NCBI GenBank assembly: GCA_916613615.1 | Contig: OU744736.1 | Span: forward strand, 9,435,724-9,499,723 | Length of the DNA: 64,000 bases | DNA from: Steromphala cineraria | Taxonomy: Eukaryota > Mollusca > Gastropoda > Trochida > Trochidae | Direction of reading: 5' to 3' | Shown here: in pieces, positions 12,126-23,740 of the stretch | Numbering within the stretch: the stretch's first letter is position 1 | Layout of the letters: every line of letters begins with the position of its first letter | Translations under genes and position numbers: made by a program | The notes under the pieces: model-generated | What the model was told of the DNA's origin: nothing | What the model saw: the letters and a program-made list of their open reading frames with translations, nothing else | Database searches by the model: none

Positions 12126-13330
12126 CTCCCTCAAAAAAGAAACGCACGGAGGTAAAATTAGGTACAAGATTTCTTTAGTTCAAATGACAATTACTGACTG
12201 CACACACATGGTACGTAGTCCAAGTTTTGAATGGTGAGAGTCAACTGTTATCTGCAAGACGTGAATGTACTGTTATGTCACCACAACGTCAATGTTACAC
12301 GTGACGCCGGCTGTAACGTCAATACCTATTGTGACCCCCGTTTGTTTGGAGCACTGCTTGACATCTCCTCGGCATGGACTGAATAAGTCTACGAATTGTC
12401 GCCTGTTGTATTCTCGCCCATTCATCCTGCAAAGCGTCACGTAGTTGTTGAAGTGTTTGGGGTCTTGGATGTCGCCGTCGGAGTCGTTTATCGAGAACAT
12501 CCCACAAATGTTCAATCGGGTTTAAATCATGAGATTTTGAGGGCCAAGGAAGCACTGTGATGTTCTGATTGGCGAAGAAGTCCATTGTGATGCGGGCTGT
12601 ATACGGTCTGGCATTATCTTGTTGAAAATTATTTCTTTGTGCGTTGAGAACTTGAAGGAGGTGATGTTGCAGAATTTCATCTCATTAGCGAATGGCTGTT
12701 AAGTTACCCTGGACATGAACAGATCAGTCTTTCGATGATAGGAAATCGCTGCCCACATCATTATACCACCTTCGCCGAATCTGTCTACTTGTGCAACACA
12801 GTTACGTGCAAAACGCTCATTTCGGCGTCGATAGACCCTATTTCTACCGTCATGACGTTGCACCAACGTACACGAGAACGGCGATGGTGACGTCGTAGTA
12901 CGCATCCGACGTAAGGTCGTCTTGCACGTAATCCACTCGCTCTTAGTAGATTTCTTATAGTCTATGCTGAGATGTTACGTAGTCCTGGTATTCAATGCGG
13001 TTTCCGTTGCTGCCATTGTCCTATTGCGTAGATGGATCAACCGGATGTGACGATCCTGGGCTGCAGTTGTAACCATTGGCCCACCACTTCTTGGGCGGTC
13101 CCGGGTGGATCCAAGTTGTTGGTAGCGATTTTTAAGACGTGAAATCGTATTGTGGTGGACATGGAAGTGACGGGCAACAGATACAATCGACTCTCCAGCC
13201 TCTAGACGTCCAATTGCAATATTACGATCTTCAGCTCCCAGTCGAGGCATTTTGATTGACGCCGTGTTAACACAATATTGCGACTAGAAATATCGCAGTG
13301 CAATTTCTTTATATACCCAAGGGTAGAGCA
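12126..13330 (-). pseudogene. Tc1-type transposase, broken (DD34E)
   Basis: Minus-strand fragments of one transposase occur in order. First comes an N-terminal helix-turn-helix part (13250-12975), with SVARHFHVHHNTISRLK followed by a GRPR-like linker. Next is a middle part with VYRRRNERFA and GIMMWAAISYHRKTDL (about 12880-12720), then a C-terminal part with DNARP and DLNPIEHLWD (12640-12319). The second Asp and the Glu are separated by 34 residues, the DD34E spacing of Tc1. The stretch that should carry the first catalytic Asp (the DESRF region) is missing between the N-terminal and middle parts, and frames change, so it cannot make active enzyme. TATATAAAG at 13315-13307 would be a promoter TATA box 57 bases before the ATG. 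An end-like sequence, CTCCCTCAAAAAAGAAACGC, begins at 12127. A matching right end was not found. Confidence 0.85.
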
Positions 13331-15150
13331 CAAGTTCACCAAGTTGCACGTGCATCACTCTTTCTCACTCTTTTCCACATAGAAATGTCATGCATTTCGG
13401 AAAATCACATGTTTAAGGTCCATATTGTAACAAAGTGATGTGTTTTGGCGATGGTGTACGAGTTTGAACCTGCATTCAACATGTTTGGCTATCAAAACTA
13501 GATATTTTTCAGTTTGACATGAAAAAAATACCTATAACAACTTACAATTTATCCGTGAGAGAGTGTACATGTAACAGTTCTGATATATTCTTAATCTTGG
13601 TATTTCTTAATTCCGTTATTTGTAAAAAAAACAACCAAAAAACTAGCCCCATAACGAATCATTCTTTATGTTTTTATATGATACCTACATGTAATACATG
13701 TAAAAAAAATCACTTCATTGTGTCAAGCCTTGAGGTATAATTTGAAAGAACTTTTAAACGCAAATCGGATAAACGAATGAGGACCAAGAAGAGTGACAGT
13801 TTATTCAAAATAACTAATACATTACTTGCTAGAAAAAGTGATAAAGTCGAAAATTCTGCCAAGCTATGTTACTGTCGTTTTAGTTGTGAGACATTAATAT
13901 ATTTGGTTTGATCATTATTTGCAAATCACAACCCCATATATTTAAATGATTATTTTCCTGATCCCATGTTCAGTCAGAATGGAAGATTTTGGATAGCATG
14001 TTATTGACGTAATAGAGGAGAATTTACCATTGCTTAAGGCAGATCCTTTTCTACGATTGATTCGCATTAGCCCCTTTTCCTTGTAAATTGACATCCATTT
14101 GCATAGTGTTATTGACTCTCTGAACACTGAGCGGTTTAACCCTTAAGCATAAGTGTCCATGCACATACGTTTTATTCTGCTGAAACCTTTTAAACGAGTG
14201 GCATTTGCCTTATATTAGCTGAAATAAGCAACTAGACTGCATTTGCAGATACAATGATTGCTGTTTACTCACGTCTGAAAACACATTTCATTATTTATGT
14301 GGAACATTATTTTCAATGTATATATCCAGATGATTGATACATTTCACTTGTTGTTTTTACATATATACACAGGATATATATGTATTTTCATCTTAAAGAG
14401 GAGGAGATAAACAAGGTGATAAAGTGACTATTGAAAGCTATTAAAGAAAGTACACACACAACATTAATTAGTTTTTTCATGATTATCAGAATGTGAATAT
14501 GAGTTTTCAAATACCATACAAATACAAATCACAAAACATTAACATTTTGATCACAGAAGACAATTGATTCAGATAACATCAACAGCTTCAAAAGTGTACT
14601 GAACAGTGATTGGAAGCAAAATGACTTGAAATTTAGCTTCACAGACTAAAGTATCCGTCAGCAGAACAACGATTACATCCTCACAAATGCGCAAAAAATC
14701 ACAATGTTAGTCTATAAGTATCAGAACTTTCACTGATAAAAAAAGATTTCAACTGGGTCAATACAAGCAATGCTTACAAAGGCCATCAAGTCAAGGTAAA
14801 TTCAAGGTAAATCTTTACATAATGAGTACCAGCTTTACAAAAACTTAGTGATTGTCAATATGAACGAGAAGATTATTTGACCTTTCTGTGAAAATCAGTT
14901 AATGTGAATTCTTATCAAAAAGTTGGTTATTTTGTTTTTCTGTAACATATCTAACTTGGAACATTTCTCACATTGTTTAATTTTGGTAACTTTAAACGAT
15001 TGTCACTTTGCTACATGTACTTTCAAACAAACGTCACTGTATTTTTTAAAACAGTTTTCAACGATTCAACATATGGATTTTCGGTTTTGATCGGATATAG
15101 TGCTATATTCATGTAAATCCACTTTTGGATGGATATTAGGAAAGGAATAT
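13331..15150. other. Non-coding DNA with one short duplicated block
   Basis: No genes seen. The block around 14108-14215 (ATTGACTCTCTGAACACTGAGCG and following) resembles 50638-50735 and, more weakly, 16025-16070, so part of this interval belongs to a dispersed or segmentally duplicated sequence. Confidence 0.4.
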
Positions 15151-15158
15151 TAATTTAG

Positions 15159-15835
15159 TTGCAACCCCCGTACAACCTATACATTGAAAGATATTGTAAT
15201 GCTGAGGAACATATTTTTGAACCCCGGTTCAGTTTCAGAAGAGATTGTCGCGAGTATGTTATGGAAGTAATATCAATAATGTTGAGGAATATATGGATGA
15301 AAACTTCTTTGTTCAGTGTATTCGACGTTCCAACACAGATTCTTGTGCCGTTCTCAAGCAGAGGAAGAGTAATGAAGTAGGGGCATATATATAAGTAAAT
15401 AGTATACACAATACGCAGTAACAACAACTTAATGAAAAGAGTAAATGTAATTAAACAGAAATAAGTGGTAGGAAACTAGTAATGTACAATGCAGTGCGTG
15501 TACATGTAATTGATAGAGGCCAGTGATGAGTGATTACAGTTAATAAATTAAGGAGAACATCATAGACTGACGGGATGTAGTAACCTTAATCGCGGTTCAT
15601 TGATGGCTGAATCTTTTTGATTTCCAAAGCTTCTCTTACTTTGCGAAGTCGGTAATCCGGTTGATTGGTGACAAGGCATTTGGTTTGTGGCCATTGTATT
15701 TGATGATTGGGGATGTCCTTTCAGAATATTGCCTCTCAAAGAAGAATTACATATCCAGTCAAGTTTCCTGGGATAATTGCAGGCATCTGCATAATAACTG
15801 TCAACGCACAATTTCCTAATGAACATGTAGAAAGT
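15159..15835 (-). pseudogene. 3' remnant of a Penelope-like retroelement
   Basis: On the minus strand, about 15660-15550 reads KVREALEIKK, then NRD, one in-frame stop, then GYYIPSVYD. This is the pattern of the C-terminal end of Penelope-like proteins (after the GIY-YIG endonuclease). It is followed by the usual kind of 3' tail, with GAACGGCACAAGAATCTGTG and a degenerate GAAACGTTGG (here GGAACGTCGA). A second copy of this tail lies at 56465-56650. The protein is 5'-truncated and interrupted. The family call rests on short motifs. Confidence 0.5.
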
Positions 15836-16650
15836 TTTTTTTACGTTTTTGTTATATTGACTGAGTTACTTACTGTCTGTCTATCTCATCCTCTACAGAA
15901 GCATGGTTAAGAAAATAAATGTTACTAAAAACAACATCTGAATTTTAGAAATGATTATTTTTTCCCCCTTTAAACCACACTAACTACCTATAATTGTGTT
16001 GTATTTACTGAAAGCTTTCACATAATGTTATTGACTCTTCAAACAGCAAGCGATTTTACCCTTGAGCAAGACATTGACCTTTGACCTTCAGAAATAAAGC
16101 GTTATTTATAGGACTCGACAATTCATTTCTTTTAAAGGAAAAGGTGACATGAAAAAATAAGTGTAATAAGCATTTTAGTTAGTTTGCTGGAACTACATGT
16201 AGATCAACAATAAAACAAATTGAGTCTTTTCATCAATAAAGATTGCGGTGTGCTGGAAAAAAATTTCCACAAAACATTACACATTAATTTATCAGAGGAT
16301 TCTTGCTTCATCGTAAAGCATAAAAACTTTTGCTAACATGGACTATTCAACTACTCAACATTAATGTTTGTGCTCCAAGCAACATAAATATTCGACCATT
16401 ATGATCCACGAATAGAAGGTAAATAATTACTGTTAGAATAAACAGTACGTAATGATCTTCTGTTTATGTTCGATCTGAATCCGGTGAATAAATCATTAAC
16501 GTTTGTCTCGAGAAGATGTCAAATATAAGTATATATCAATATAAATGTCAACTCAAGCATGTCAACCGCCTCTTGTGCCTCAGGTGTCAGATAGTTCTAC
16601 ACACCGCCATTTTGTTGGGATGACTGTTCCTATAAAATATGGCATTTTCC
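15836..16650. other. Non-coding DNA, nothing recognised
   Basis: AT-rich, with short frames only. An isolated TTGACCTTTGACCTTC word at about 16075 belongs to the dispersed nuclear-receptor-like repeat. Confidence 0.4.
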
Positions 16651-16661
16651 TAAGAAATAGA

Positions 16662-16692
16662 AGGTCCGTTCGTTCGTTAGTTCGTTCGTTCA
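16662..16692 (+). repeat. Short (GTTC)n microsatellite
   Basis: Seven or so GTTC/GTTA tetranucleotides lie in tandem. Confidence 0.8.
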
Positions 16693-16849
16693 CTGTCTTT
16701 CAGTCAAAAGTCCCAAAACACAAAGAATTTTCAAATCACAGTATCTGCACAAACACAAACTGAACGAGCTCATTTATTGAAAGGTGTTTGATTAACAGAT
16801 TAAGTTTTTAAAAATCCCATATCTATCCCAGATAGGTATGACTGATATT

Positions 16850-17480
16850 AAGGCTAGAAGTTTATATTTTCGGGATCAGTCGAGACATCATTGTTTAGAA
16901 ATTCACATTTCAGGGATTTAGTTTGTTATATTCATTGAAATATATCACATAGTAATATCTATTCTACACAGATACAACTATTCTCTTTACAAACCAGTAT
17001 TTCATATGATAACATACGTAACTAGGAACATGAATGTGGTACAAGGCGACACATCTTATTATAACCACCTGGGCAGTTTTATCTAAACTTAAAAATCGAT
17101 AGGTTTACATGAATCGAGTCTTCTCTTACAATGTATTAACATATAACTGTGGAATGAAATGTCAGATTTCAAATAGTTTTGCACTATTAGGATTCACGTT
17201 TAAGTATTTTGAAAAAGATTATAAGTATTAGACACTTTCCTCTCTCTGAACTGTCAAATGTACAATAAAAGGTTAAATCGCACCCTTTAATGTAAATCTG
17301 ACATACAATTAACCTTTAGCCACCAATCATTACATACATACCCTCTTATTCGTTGTAGTTATTTAAAAACAAGCCCATCATTACTTAATGCGTTTGATTT
17401 GATATCTATATTTTGTTGTTGATTGATTCTTCGTAAAGTGTTAATGGGGGACTGAAATGGTCTATGACCACTTTCGGGAT
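16850..17480. repeat. Segment duplicated at 46640-47345
   Basis: Colinear similarity to 46640-47345 includes TTAGAAAT(T/G)CACATT, CAAACCAGTATTT, ACAATAAAAGG(T/C)(T/C)AAATCGCAC, ACAATTAACCTTTAGCCA and TATTCGTTGTAGT in the same order and orientation. No open frame is conserved between the copies, so this is duplicated non-coding DNA or an old mobile element. Confidence 0.6.
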
Positions 17481-18975
17481 TCATAAAAAGGGCTTGAAAT
17501 TTGAATAAGAGTCAACTTTGAATTTTCGAAATCGGACGGTAACCTGCCTAAATACGGCTTTTAAAATACACTGCCCAATTAGCCCCGGCGAACAGAATCT
17601 GTGGTCACTGAAGCGTGTCTCAAGCGTGTCAACCTACTGTGACGTAGCAGTAGGTGAGTAGCTTCACCTAATGATCATTTTTCAACGGGTTATCACACAT
17701 TTTCGATCGTTCATTTAACATACAAATATTCACAAAAAACAATAAATTTTCGTATATTCCGATAGATTAGATATCCGACGGCTCAATTTATTAAAGCTTA
17801 TTTAAGCCAATTATCATTGTTTATTAACCTTCAGTGATGTCACTCTATTCTATTGTTCTATTAGGTTCTTCTTTTACCGGACTCTTTGCCGGGCATTCTC
17901 AAAGAATGCCCAGGGCTTCTCTAGGAAAGCCCGGGGCTTACTGTAGAATTTATCGAAAAATTTTGATACGGATTATACACGTTTTGAAATACTTTGTTTC
18001 AAGTCCTTCTTCGAATAAATACCATCACAAAATATCACAATTTTGACAAATCACAATTCTAACATGACACAAAAACTAGTTTGAAAATACTGCGTTCAGA
18101 TTGGTTACTCATTTTGGAGTAATTATTTCACCGATAATCACCTCTAAATATTTACGACCGCTTCACATTCCTCCGCGCACGAGAAAACAATCTGCACTCA
18201 GCGACTTTCTGTTTACACATGACATGTTGGCGACGACACTTTAAATTTCAATATTAGAAACTTGTCGACATTTTGAAACACCTACAAATTTTAATCGAAT
18301 AACCAGGTTTTTTGTTCCTGTTTGAAGTGTTTCTTACTGCTTCGCGATGTAAATTAATCACAGTCCACAGATCTAAAAACAAAATCAACGATCGCAACAC
18401 CTCTCATACAGCGATTCGTCAAATGAACGGAAGCGACTTTATTCTTTAATTTCGCTGAATGCTGTCACTGCCCCTACCTCTAATGTACAAGTGACCACTT
18501 TTCCTGTCACAGTCTCCCCAACCATGACACAAAATATAAATTTCTTGACAGCTTCCACTACGTTTGGAACAGTTCACCGACACGTAGTGAACAACTATTT
18601 TCAGAGTAACGTCCCTTGATTTGGTCAGTCCTTGTCGCTCTTGTAGGGGTGATGGGTCGACCCATGGATTTAGGTAAAAATTTGTAACTTTGACGACATT
18701 GAAAACTGTTTTCTATTGATAACATGCTCAATAGATTACAGATGAGTCTATTTAAAAACGTGTTTTCTGTATGTAATGACATTTTAATTGTTATGTGTTC
18801 TTTATGAAAGTGGACTGTACCGTTGTTTTGCAAGTGAGTGGAACCGGTCTGCACCTAATCACATTGCTTTTGCGCAAGTCAAAATAGTTCCACCTTTTTT
18901 GACTAATTAGTCAAGTTAGAATGGTGATAAATCCATTCTGTTTTTTATTTTGGGGTTGTATGTCGTGCATTCTTT
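17481..18975. other. Non-coding DNA containing a double hairpin
   Basis: No gene was found. Two adjacent hairpins at 17891-17911 and 17913-17932 are the main structured feature. The rest is AT-rich with scattered short frames. Confidence 0.4.
17891..17932. repeat. Two adjacent short hairpins
   Basis: GGGCATTCT (17891-17899) pairs perfectly with AGAATGCCC (17903-17911) around a 3-base loop. It is followed one base later by GGGCTT (17913-17918) pairing with AAGCCC (17927-17932). No T-run follows that would suggest a pol III terminator. Function is unknown. A mobile-element end is possible. Confidence 0.6.
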
Positions 18976-19032
18976 ACCCCTAAATAAACATTTCAAACCT
19001 CGCAAGCTCGGTTTGAAATTATATTTAGGGGT
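18976..19032. repeat. 57-bp interrupted hairpin at the left edge of the DIRS-like element
   Basis: Outer arms ACCCCTAAAT and ATTTAGGGGT and inner arms ATTTCAAACC and GGTTTGAAAT are each perfect 10-bp inverted repeats, separated by a small internal loop and closed by a 10-base loop. The retroelement sequence starts at the right foot of this hairpin (19031). Confidence 0.75.
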
Positions 19033-19489
19033 CCTGCCGACCCCCAAACCGAAAGGAAACTCCGCCAGTCTTGGAGTTACCCGCGGGAGTGTTCGCGCCT
19101 CCCTTCCTCTTCTTGGGCGTATGCGTCTGAGAAGAGGCTCTACCCCCGCCAGCGGCCAGTCTGTTGGTCAATTCCTGCTGCTGACACTCCTGCCGCTGCC
19201 GGAGGGCCCCGGCAATCTGCCCATCAAAGAGTGACGAAGACGTCGCGGGAGCGGCCCGCAAGCGGTTCCGGAGCTCCGCCGGAAGGTTCATCCGAGCGAG
19301 GAAACCATCTCTTCTGAGATTTGTGACCCCCGCCGAGATGCGGGAGGCGCACACCATCATCTGAGCGATGTTCCCCGGTACGGCCCCGAAACCGCAGTAA
19401 AGAGCCTTCGCCCCCCCTCCATCCCCGCCACCTTCGCAAATGATGCCATACCCTAACAGGCATGCGCCACGTGATTGGCCAACCCCAGG
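19031..19489 (-). repeat. Left copy of the 460-bp gag-region direct repeat
   Basis: Near-identical to 21271-21730. On the minus strand it directly follows the RNase H reading frame, at a junction rich in CCAGG/CCCAGG. It therefore fuses the end of RNase H to an internal part of gag, an arrangement not expected in an intact element. A one-base length difference in a C-run changes the frame relative to the right copy. Confidence 0.9.
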
Positions 19490-20110
19490 CCCCAGGTCCC
19501 AGGATAGGCGTATGCGACCATCCCCTCCCATTCTAACGCGAGCGCATCGAGAGCCCACGCGGCCGGATCCGTTACGGGGGACACGTACATCGGCAACTGG
19601 TGGTTGAGCCGAGTCGCAAAGAGGTCTATGTGAGGTTTGCCGAACCTCAAACACAGACTCTCAAACACCCTCGGGTGCAACATCCACTCCGTGGAGGGAG
19701 GTTTGTCCGGGCTAGACAAGGCATCCGCCAGGACGTTCTTGGCTCCCGGGATGTGCACCGCCCTGAGAGTCCGAGACTGCTCCGCCACCAGTTGAAGTAG
19801 AGAGTCTGCCTTGGTTGACCCCTGCTTGTTTATGGCCAAGGCCGCCGCTGAGCTGTCCGTGTGAACACACAGGACCTGCCCCAGCAGGCGACCTGAACAA
19901 TGGCTGATCGCCAGACTTATGGCGTCCAGTTCGAGGACGTTGATGTGGCGTCTTGATTGCGCTGGCGACCACACCCCCGCTGTTTGGTCTGAATCTAGGT
20001 GGGCTCCCCACCCCTGGGTGGAGGCATCCACGTATAGCTGAGACGTCGCTGGGGGCTGCCTGAGGGGCACACCCACCAGCACGTTGGAGAGGAGAGGTGG
20101 TGTCTCAACT
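19453..20110 (-). pseudogene. RNase H domain of DIRS-like element
   Basis: The minus-strand frame reads QLYVDASTQGWGAHL (first catalytic Asp), then HINVLELDAI (Glu), then HTDSSAA (Asp), then INKQGST, HIPGAKN and ADALS, then DLFATRLNHQLP. This order is typical of the RNase H domain of DIRS-type polyproteins. It lies one frame away from the upstream RT. The related copy at 61.6 kb reads through this join in a single frame and has a few extra codons around a Trp-Trp pair, so this copy has probably suffered a small deletion near 20095. The 3' end runs into the duplicated gag segment. Confidence 0.85.
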
Positions 20111-21287
20111 CGGCCGGTATCGGGAAGACATGACGGCAAGTCTTCTCCCTGACGTGCGCGTTGACGAAAATCTGCAGGGGCCTGAGCTGTAACCGACCCC
20201 TTCGAGTGAAGTGTTGGGTTGCGCTCAAGAATCCTAACAGCCTCTGCCACTTGCGGAGTGACAGCGGCTCCCGGAGTGCTAATTCCAGGAGATCTTTGTA
20301 GCGCCCCATCCGTTCTGTAGTGACGAAAGCTCTGAAGGTCACGGTATCCAGGCGAGCTCCCAGAAAGACCAGCGACGTCGTTGGCTCCAGGTCTGATTTG
20401 TCTAGGTTGACTAGCCCGCCCAGCCGCCTGAACAATGTTATCACAAAGTCTCGTTGCGCCTCCAGAACAGATGGGGATCTGTTGTGAGTGAACCCGTCGT
20501 CCAGAAACATCGCGAACTGCACGTCCACTCGATGAAGGTATTGGACGATGGGCTGGGTCACGCGAGTGAAATGCCACGGAGCCGACAATATCCCGAACGG
20601 TAGAACGTTCCACTGAAAGTGGCGACCCGCCAGGACAAAACGGAGGTATCTGCAATCGGGATGGTAGATGGGAATGTGCAGATACGCGTCCTGCAGATCC
20701 AGGGATATCATCGAATCCGAGGGCTCCAGCAACCGCATCACTGATGGTACGGTCAAGAGACAAAAATATGGCGGCCGCTCTAGGAAGGAGAGGTTGAACT
20801 CCTTCATGTCGTGGATCAGCCGCCACTTTTTCGGGTCTCGCTTCGGTCGCATGAAGACCGGAGAATAGTATCCTGGAGTGAGGTTTTGGGGCAGGAGTTC
20901 CTCCACCGCCCGTTTGGAGATGAGCGTCTCCACCTGTTCCAACGTCAGCGCGAGCCGGTCTGGTTCTAGCGGCCTCTCTGTTGGAAAACAGGTTAGCGGG
21001 GGGCGGTGTGCCACGTGAATATGAAACCCCCGCTCCAAAACCTTGCAGACGAAAGGATCGAGCCTCAATTGCGCCCAGTTGGCCACAAACCGAGAGACCC
21101 GACCTCCCACTGGCCCGTCCCACGCCGGGACAACCTGTGGAGGTAGCTCGGGGGCCACCCACGAGTCACTGCTTCCTCGGGGTACCTCCATATGCGCGGC
21201 CCCTGCCACGCTGACTCCCCCTCTTGGGGGTGTGCTTGGGAGAGGGGCCGGCTTTGAAGTCACGACTGCTGTCCTGCCGACCCCCAA
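19995..21287 (-). pseudogene. Reverse transcriptase domain of DIRS-like element
   Basis: A 430-codon frame carries the RT core from about residue 140. It shows SPVFMRPKRDPKKWRLIHDM (fingers), SLDLQDAYLHIPI at 195-207 (motif A, catalytic Asp), a PFGILSAP block at 230-237 (motif B), FLDDGF at 261-266 (motif C, both catalytic Asp) and LVNLDKSDLEPTTSLVFLGA. Catalytic residues are intact. The domain copies element RNA into DNA in living relatives. The frame is cut off from RNase H by a frameshift near 20095, and no start codon specific to RT is evident. The region before residue 70 overlaps the end of gag in another frame. Confidence 0.88.
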
Positions 21288-21730
21288 ACCGAAAGGAAAC
21301 TCCGCCAGTCTTGGAGTTACCCGCGGGAGTGTTCGCGCCTCCCTTCCTCTTCTTGGGCGTATGCGTCTGAGAAGAGGCTCTACCCCCGCCAGCGGCCAGT
21401 CTGTTGGTCAATTCCTGCTGCTGACACTCCTGCCGCTGCCGGAGGGCCCCGGCAATCTGCCCATCAAAGAGTGACGAAGACGTCGCGGCAGCGGCCCGCA
21501 AGCGGTTCCGGAGCTCCGCCGGAAGGTTCATCCGAGCGAGGAAACCATCTCTTCTGAGATTTGTGACCCCCGCCGAGATGCGGGAGGCGCACACCATCAT
21601 CTGAGCGATGTTCCCCGGTATGGCCCCGAAACCGCGGTAAAGAGCCTTCGCCCCCCCCGCCATCCCCGCCACCTTCGCAAATGATGCCATACCCTAACAG
21701 GCATGCGCCACGTGATTGGCCAACCCCAGG
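21271..21730 (-). repeat. Right copy of the 460-bp gag-region direct repeat
   Basis: Near-identical partner of 19031-19489, in its expected place between the gag start and RT. Confidence 0.9.
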
Positions 21731-21797
21731 ATGCTCCTAGCCTCTTTGTCAAGATAGATCAAGTGAGCATCCGACACCTGCTTCTCACCCAGAACGA

Positions 21798-21815
21798 GGG
21801 GGGGGGGGGGGGGGG
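21798..21815 (+). repeat. Mononucleotide run of 18 G
   Basis: An uninterrupted G run inside the gag-like region. It is prone to slippage and to sequencing or assembly error, and it changes the reading frame of gag if its length is wrong. Confidence 0.95.
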
Positions 21816-21930
21816 CAGGAGACGGCCTGGCGCCGCCGCGGCGACATTGGCGTCGTAATCCCTGCCCACCGCCTGAAGGATGGCCGACAGAAAAGCAATG
21901 ACTATATAAGGTGGCCACCTGGTGGTGAGT

Positions 21931-23740
21931 GCTGAGTGCAGTTCACTTGAGTGATAACTCTGTCTTTAATCTGTGTAAAGATTGTCGGGATTAGACAGAT
22001 TAGGATAATTGGGCATATTGTTAACTATCACGGAGAGTAAATTAAATAAAAGTCAGGTGTTGATAATTGTGCATTATATAACCTACCTGCTATAGTCATC
22101 ATTTAATAGCATTTGATTAGGAAACAGACAGGAAATACGATAGACAGTAAAGTAAGTGTGTAATACGTGTGTAATATCTGATCTAAGGAAAGTAAATAAC
22201 ACCTGCAGACCAATGTCATTGTTTATTCAACATTTTTACAAAACGTTTAAATCTAAATGTGAGCATTGTAAATTCGGATTATTGCCATAAATCAGCCAAA
22301 AACTTTGTGTTTTGTTTTATATTTACTAATCAGAAAAGGATTTTTTCTCTGCATGCCAAACTCTTCATTCAGTGAAAATGCGAGCTCGAAACAAAAAATT
22401 GAAACACGTGAGTTCAATGTAGATAGTCACATTGCTCTGATTGACCTAACACAGCGGGTCAATTTGCGTAGAACGATCAATGTGATGGAAATTTGTCTAC
22501 GGAGACTTCATCAGGAGATATTCTAGGACAGTTGACAGTAACACAATAATATGACATACTGTTAATCGCTTGGAAAACGTAGAATTTCGGAATTCGTCTA
22601 CCATTTTCCATATAAACAGACGAACGCTTAACCAACTGCCACGTCATTTCCGGTATCCCCTTCCCGTGGCCTCTCAGCCTTGTTTTGGTTTGTCGCTGGA
22701 CGGCGACAAGCAGACGCCTTGTTACGCAATGTTTAGTTAGCTGTAGTTTCATCTGAAACTGTTGATCGTTGCTGTTTTGGCCTAATATTTTTTTTATATA
22801 GATATTTGACAAATACCTTATGAAATTTTTTTTTTAAATGCTATACAGCGTCTCTTTAAAAGCAAAGTGTTATATTACTCATGTAAATTTCTAGCCCACA
22901 CTGAAAGATTGCAAAATTCGTTGCCTACATCTAGACATAAGAAAGATCATTGGTAGCACAAACGACTTTGTAATGGGAAAGCTTCCGGGAAGCAATCTGA
23001 TAATGGTGGGCTGGTGATTTTTCTCTGCTTTTTAATATTTCTTTATATTTGACTGTTCCAGGAATTTTTGTTCACTTTGAAGCTATAAAGCTGTTTGCTC
23101 AATGCAATTTAGTATTTGAGAGTACATTATGTGTGGTCGTGTCTTGTATAGAATTCTGACTATTGCCGTTCAAAATCTAGTTAGATTACAGTTTGCAGAG
23201 CAATGAATTTAAATATATTCCAATTTCATATACTTATTTTAATTCTATCTGCTTTGGATATTTCTTGATCTGCATATAATACTTATTTGTACATTTCCTC
23301 GACCTTATGCGCGCTAAACATCGTTTATTTCCAGTGCTCTGTCGAAATTTCGGATATATTCCTGCACGTAAGCAGGAAGAAAATTCAATTGAATGAAATG
23401 CAAAAGTAGTATTTATGTAGTTATTATTCGAGGAAGTCTGTCATATGACTGACTTTTAGTGGGATGTTTTGTATAACTCGAGCGAAAGGTGAAAGTGTTC
23501 CACTTTCGACGGAATATTTCTTTCTGAATATTTAAAAGAGAAAAAATGGCATAGAATCGGTTGTTAAGAAAATATTACCTACGGAAATGGATAATATGAC
23601 TTTTACGAAATTGTTTTTGTCTAAAATTCACGTTCTGTTCAGGGCGATTATGTTGATGATAGCCTGCAACCGAGGGCTATATACCCGAACACTTTCCTTG
23701 TTGTGTGAGTCAGGAGAAAATTAATATATATATAAAGACC
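21931..23740. other. Non-coding DNA with a block shared with 47.3-47.8 kb
   Basis: No gene was recognised. The part 22890-23018 matches 47360-47842 minus the MITE inserted there: TTTCTAGCC, then AGATTGCAAAATTC(G/A)TTGCCTAC, then TTTGTAATGGGAAAGCTTCC and AATCTGATAATGGTGGGCTG. It therefore represents the unoccupied target site of that MITE. Confidence 0.5.

Larger units (their letters stand above)
21166..21918 (-). pseudogene. gag-like region of DIRS-like element, with amber stop
   Basis: The upstream frame (21918-21694) contains YLDKEARSILGLANHVAHAC. This matches LDKEARSVLGMANSVAHAC in the copy at 60.8 kb, where the next codon is Gln. Here it is TAG. The same frame continues as a 174-codon stretch (21690-21166) with a conserved IPGNIAQMM/ISAGVTNLRR block. 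It ends in a basic Lys/Arg/Gly-rich tail (KKRKGG, RGSQRGRGRAYGG) suited to binding nucleic acid. Proline-rich coding from the 18-base G/C run precedes the conserved part. Confidence 0.75.
19031..21930 (-). mobile_element. DIRS-like retrotransposon, incomplete, with internal 460-bp duplication
   Basis: A GC-rich block in an AT-rich region encodes, in minus-strand order, a gag-like region (21918-21166), reverse transcriptase (about 21100-20100) and RNase H (about 20095-19490). A second copy of part of the gag-like region follows (19489-19031). The two gag segments, 19031-19489 and 21271-21730, are direct repeats that differ at only a handful of bases. RT and RNase H of this sequence type belong to tyrosine-recombinase retrotransposons (DIRS superfamily). 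The expected methyltransferase/recombinase part is absent here but is present in the related copy at 60.6-62.5 kb. An 18-G run sits at 21798-21815. True ends were not found. Confidence 0.85.

Noticed and set aside
19025..19654. A 209-codon frame spanning the RNase H/gag junction as a new protein
   Set aside because: It is an artefact of the duplicated gag segment joined to RNase H sequence in an unrelated frame.
22495..22525. CTGATGA with a following GTCT/AGAC stem, resembling a hammerhead ribozyme core
   Set aside because: The conserved GAAA after the stem is missing and no closing helix is visible.
22477..22812. 111-codon minus-strand frame
   Set aside because: No family motif, and it lies in sequence without other gene evidence.
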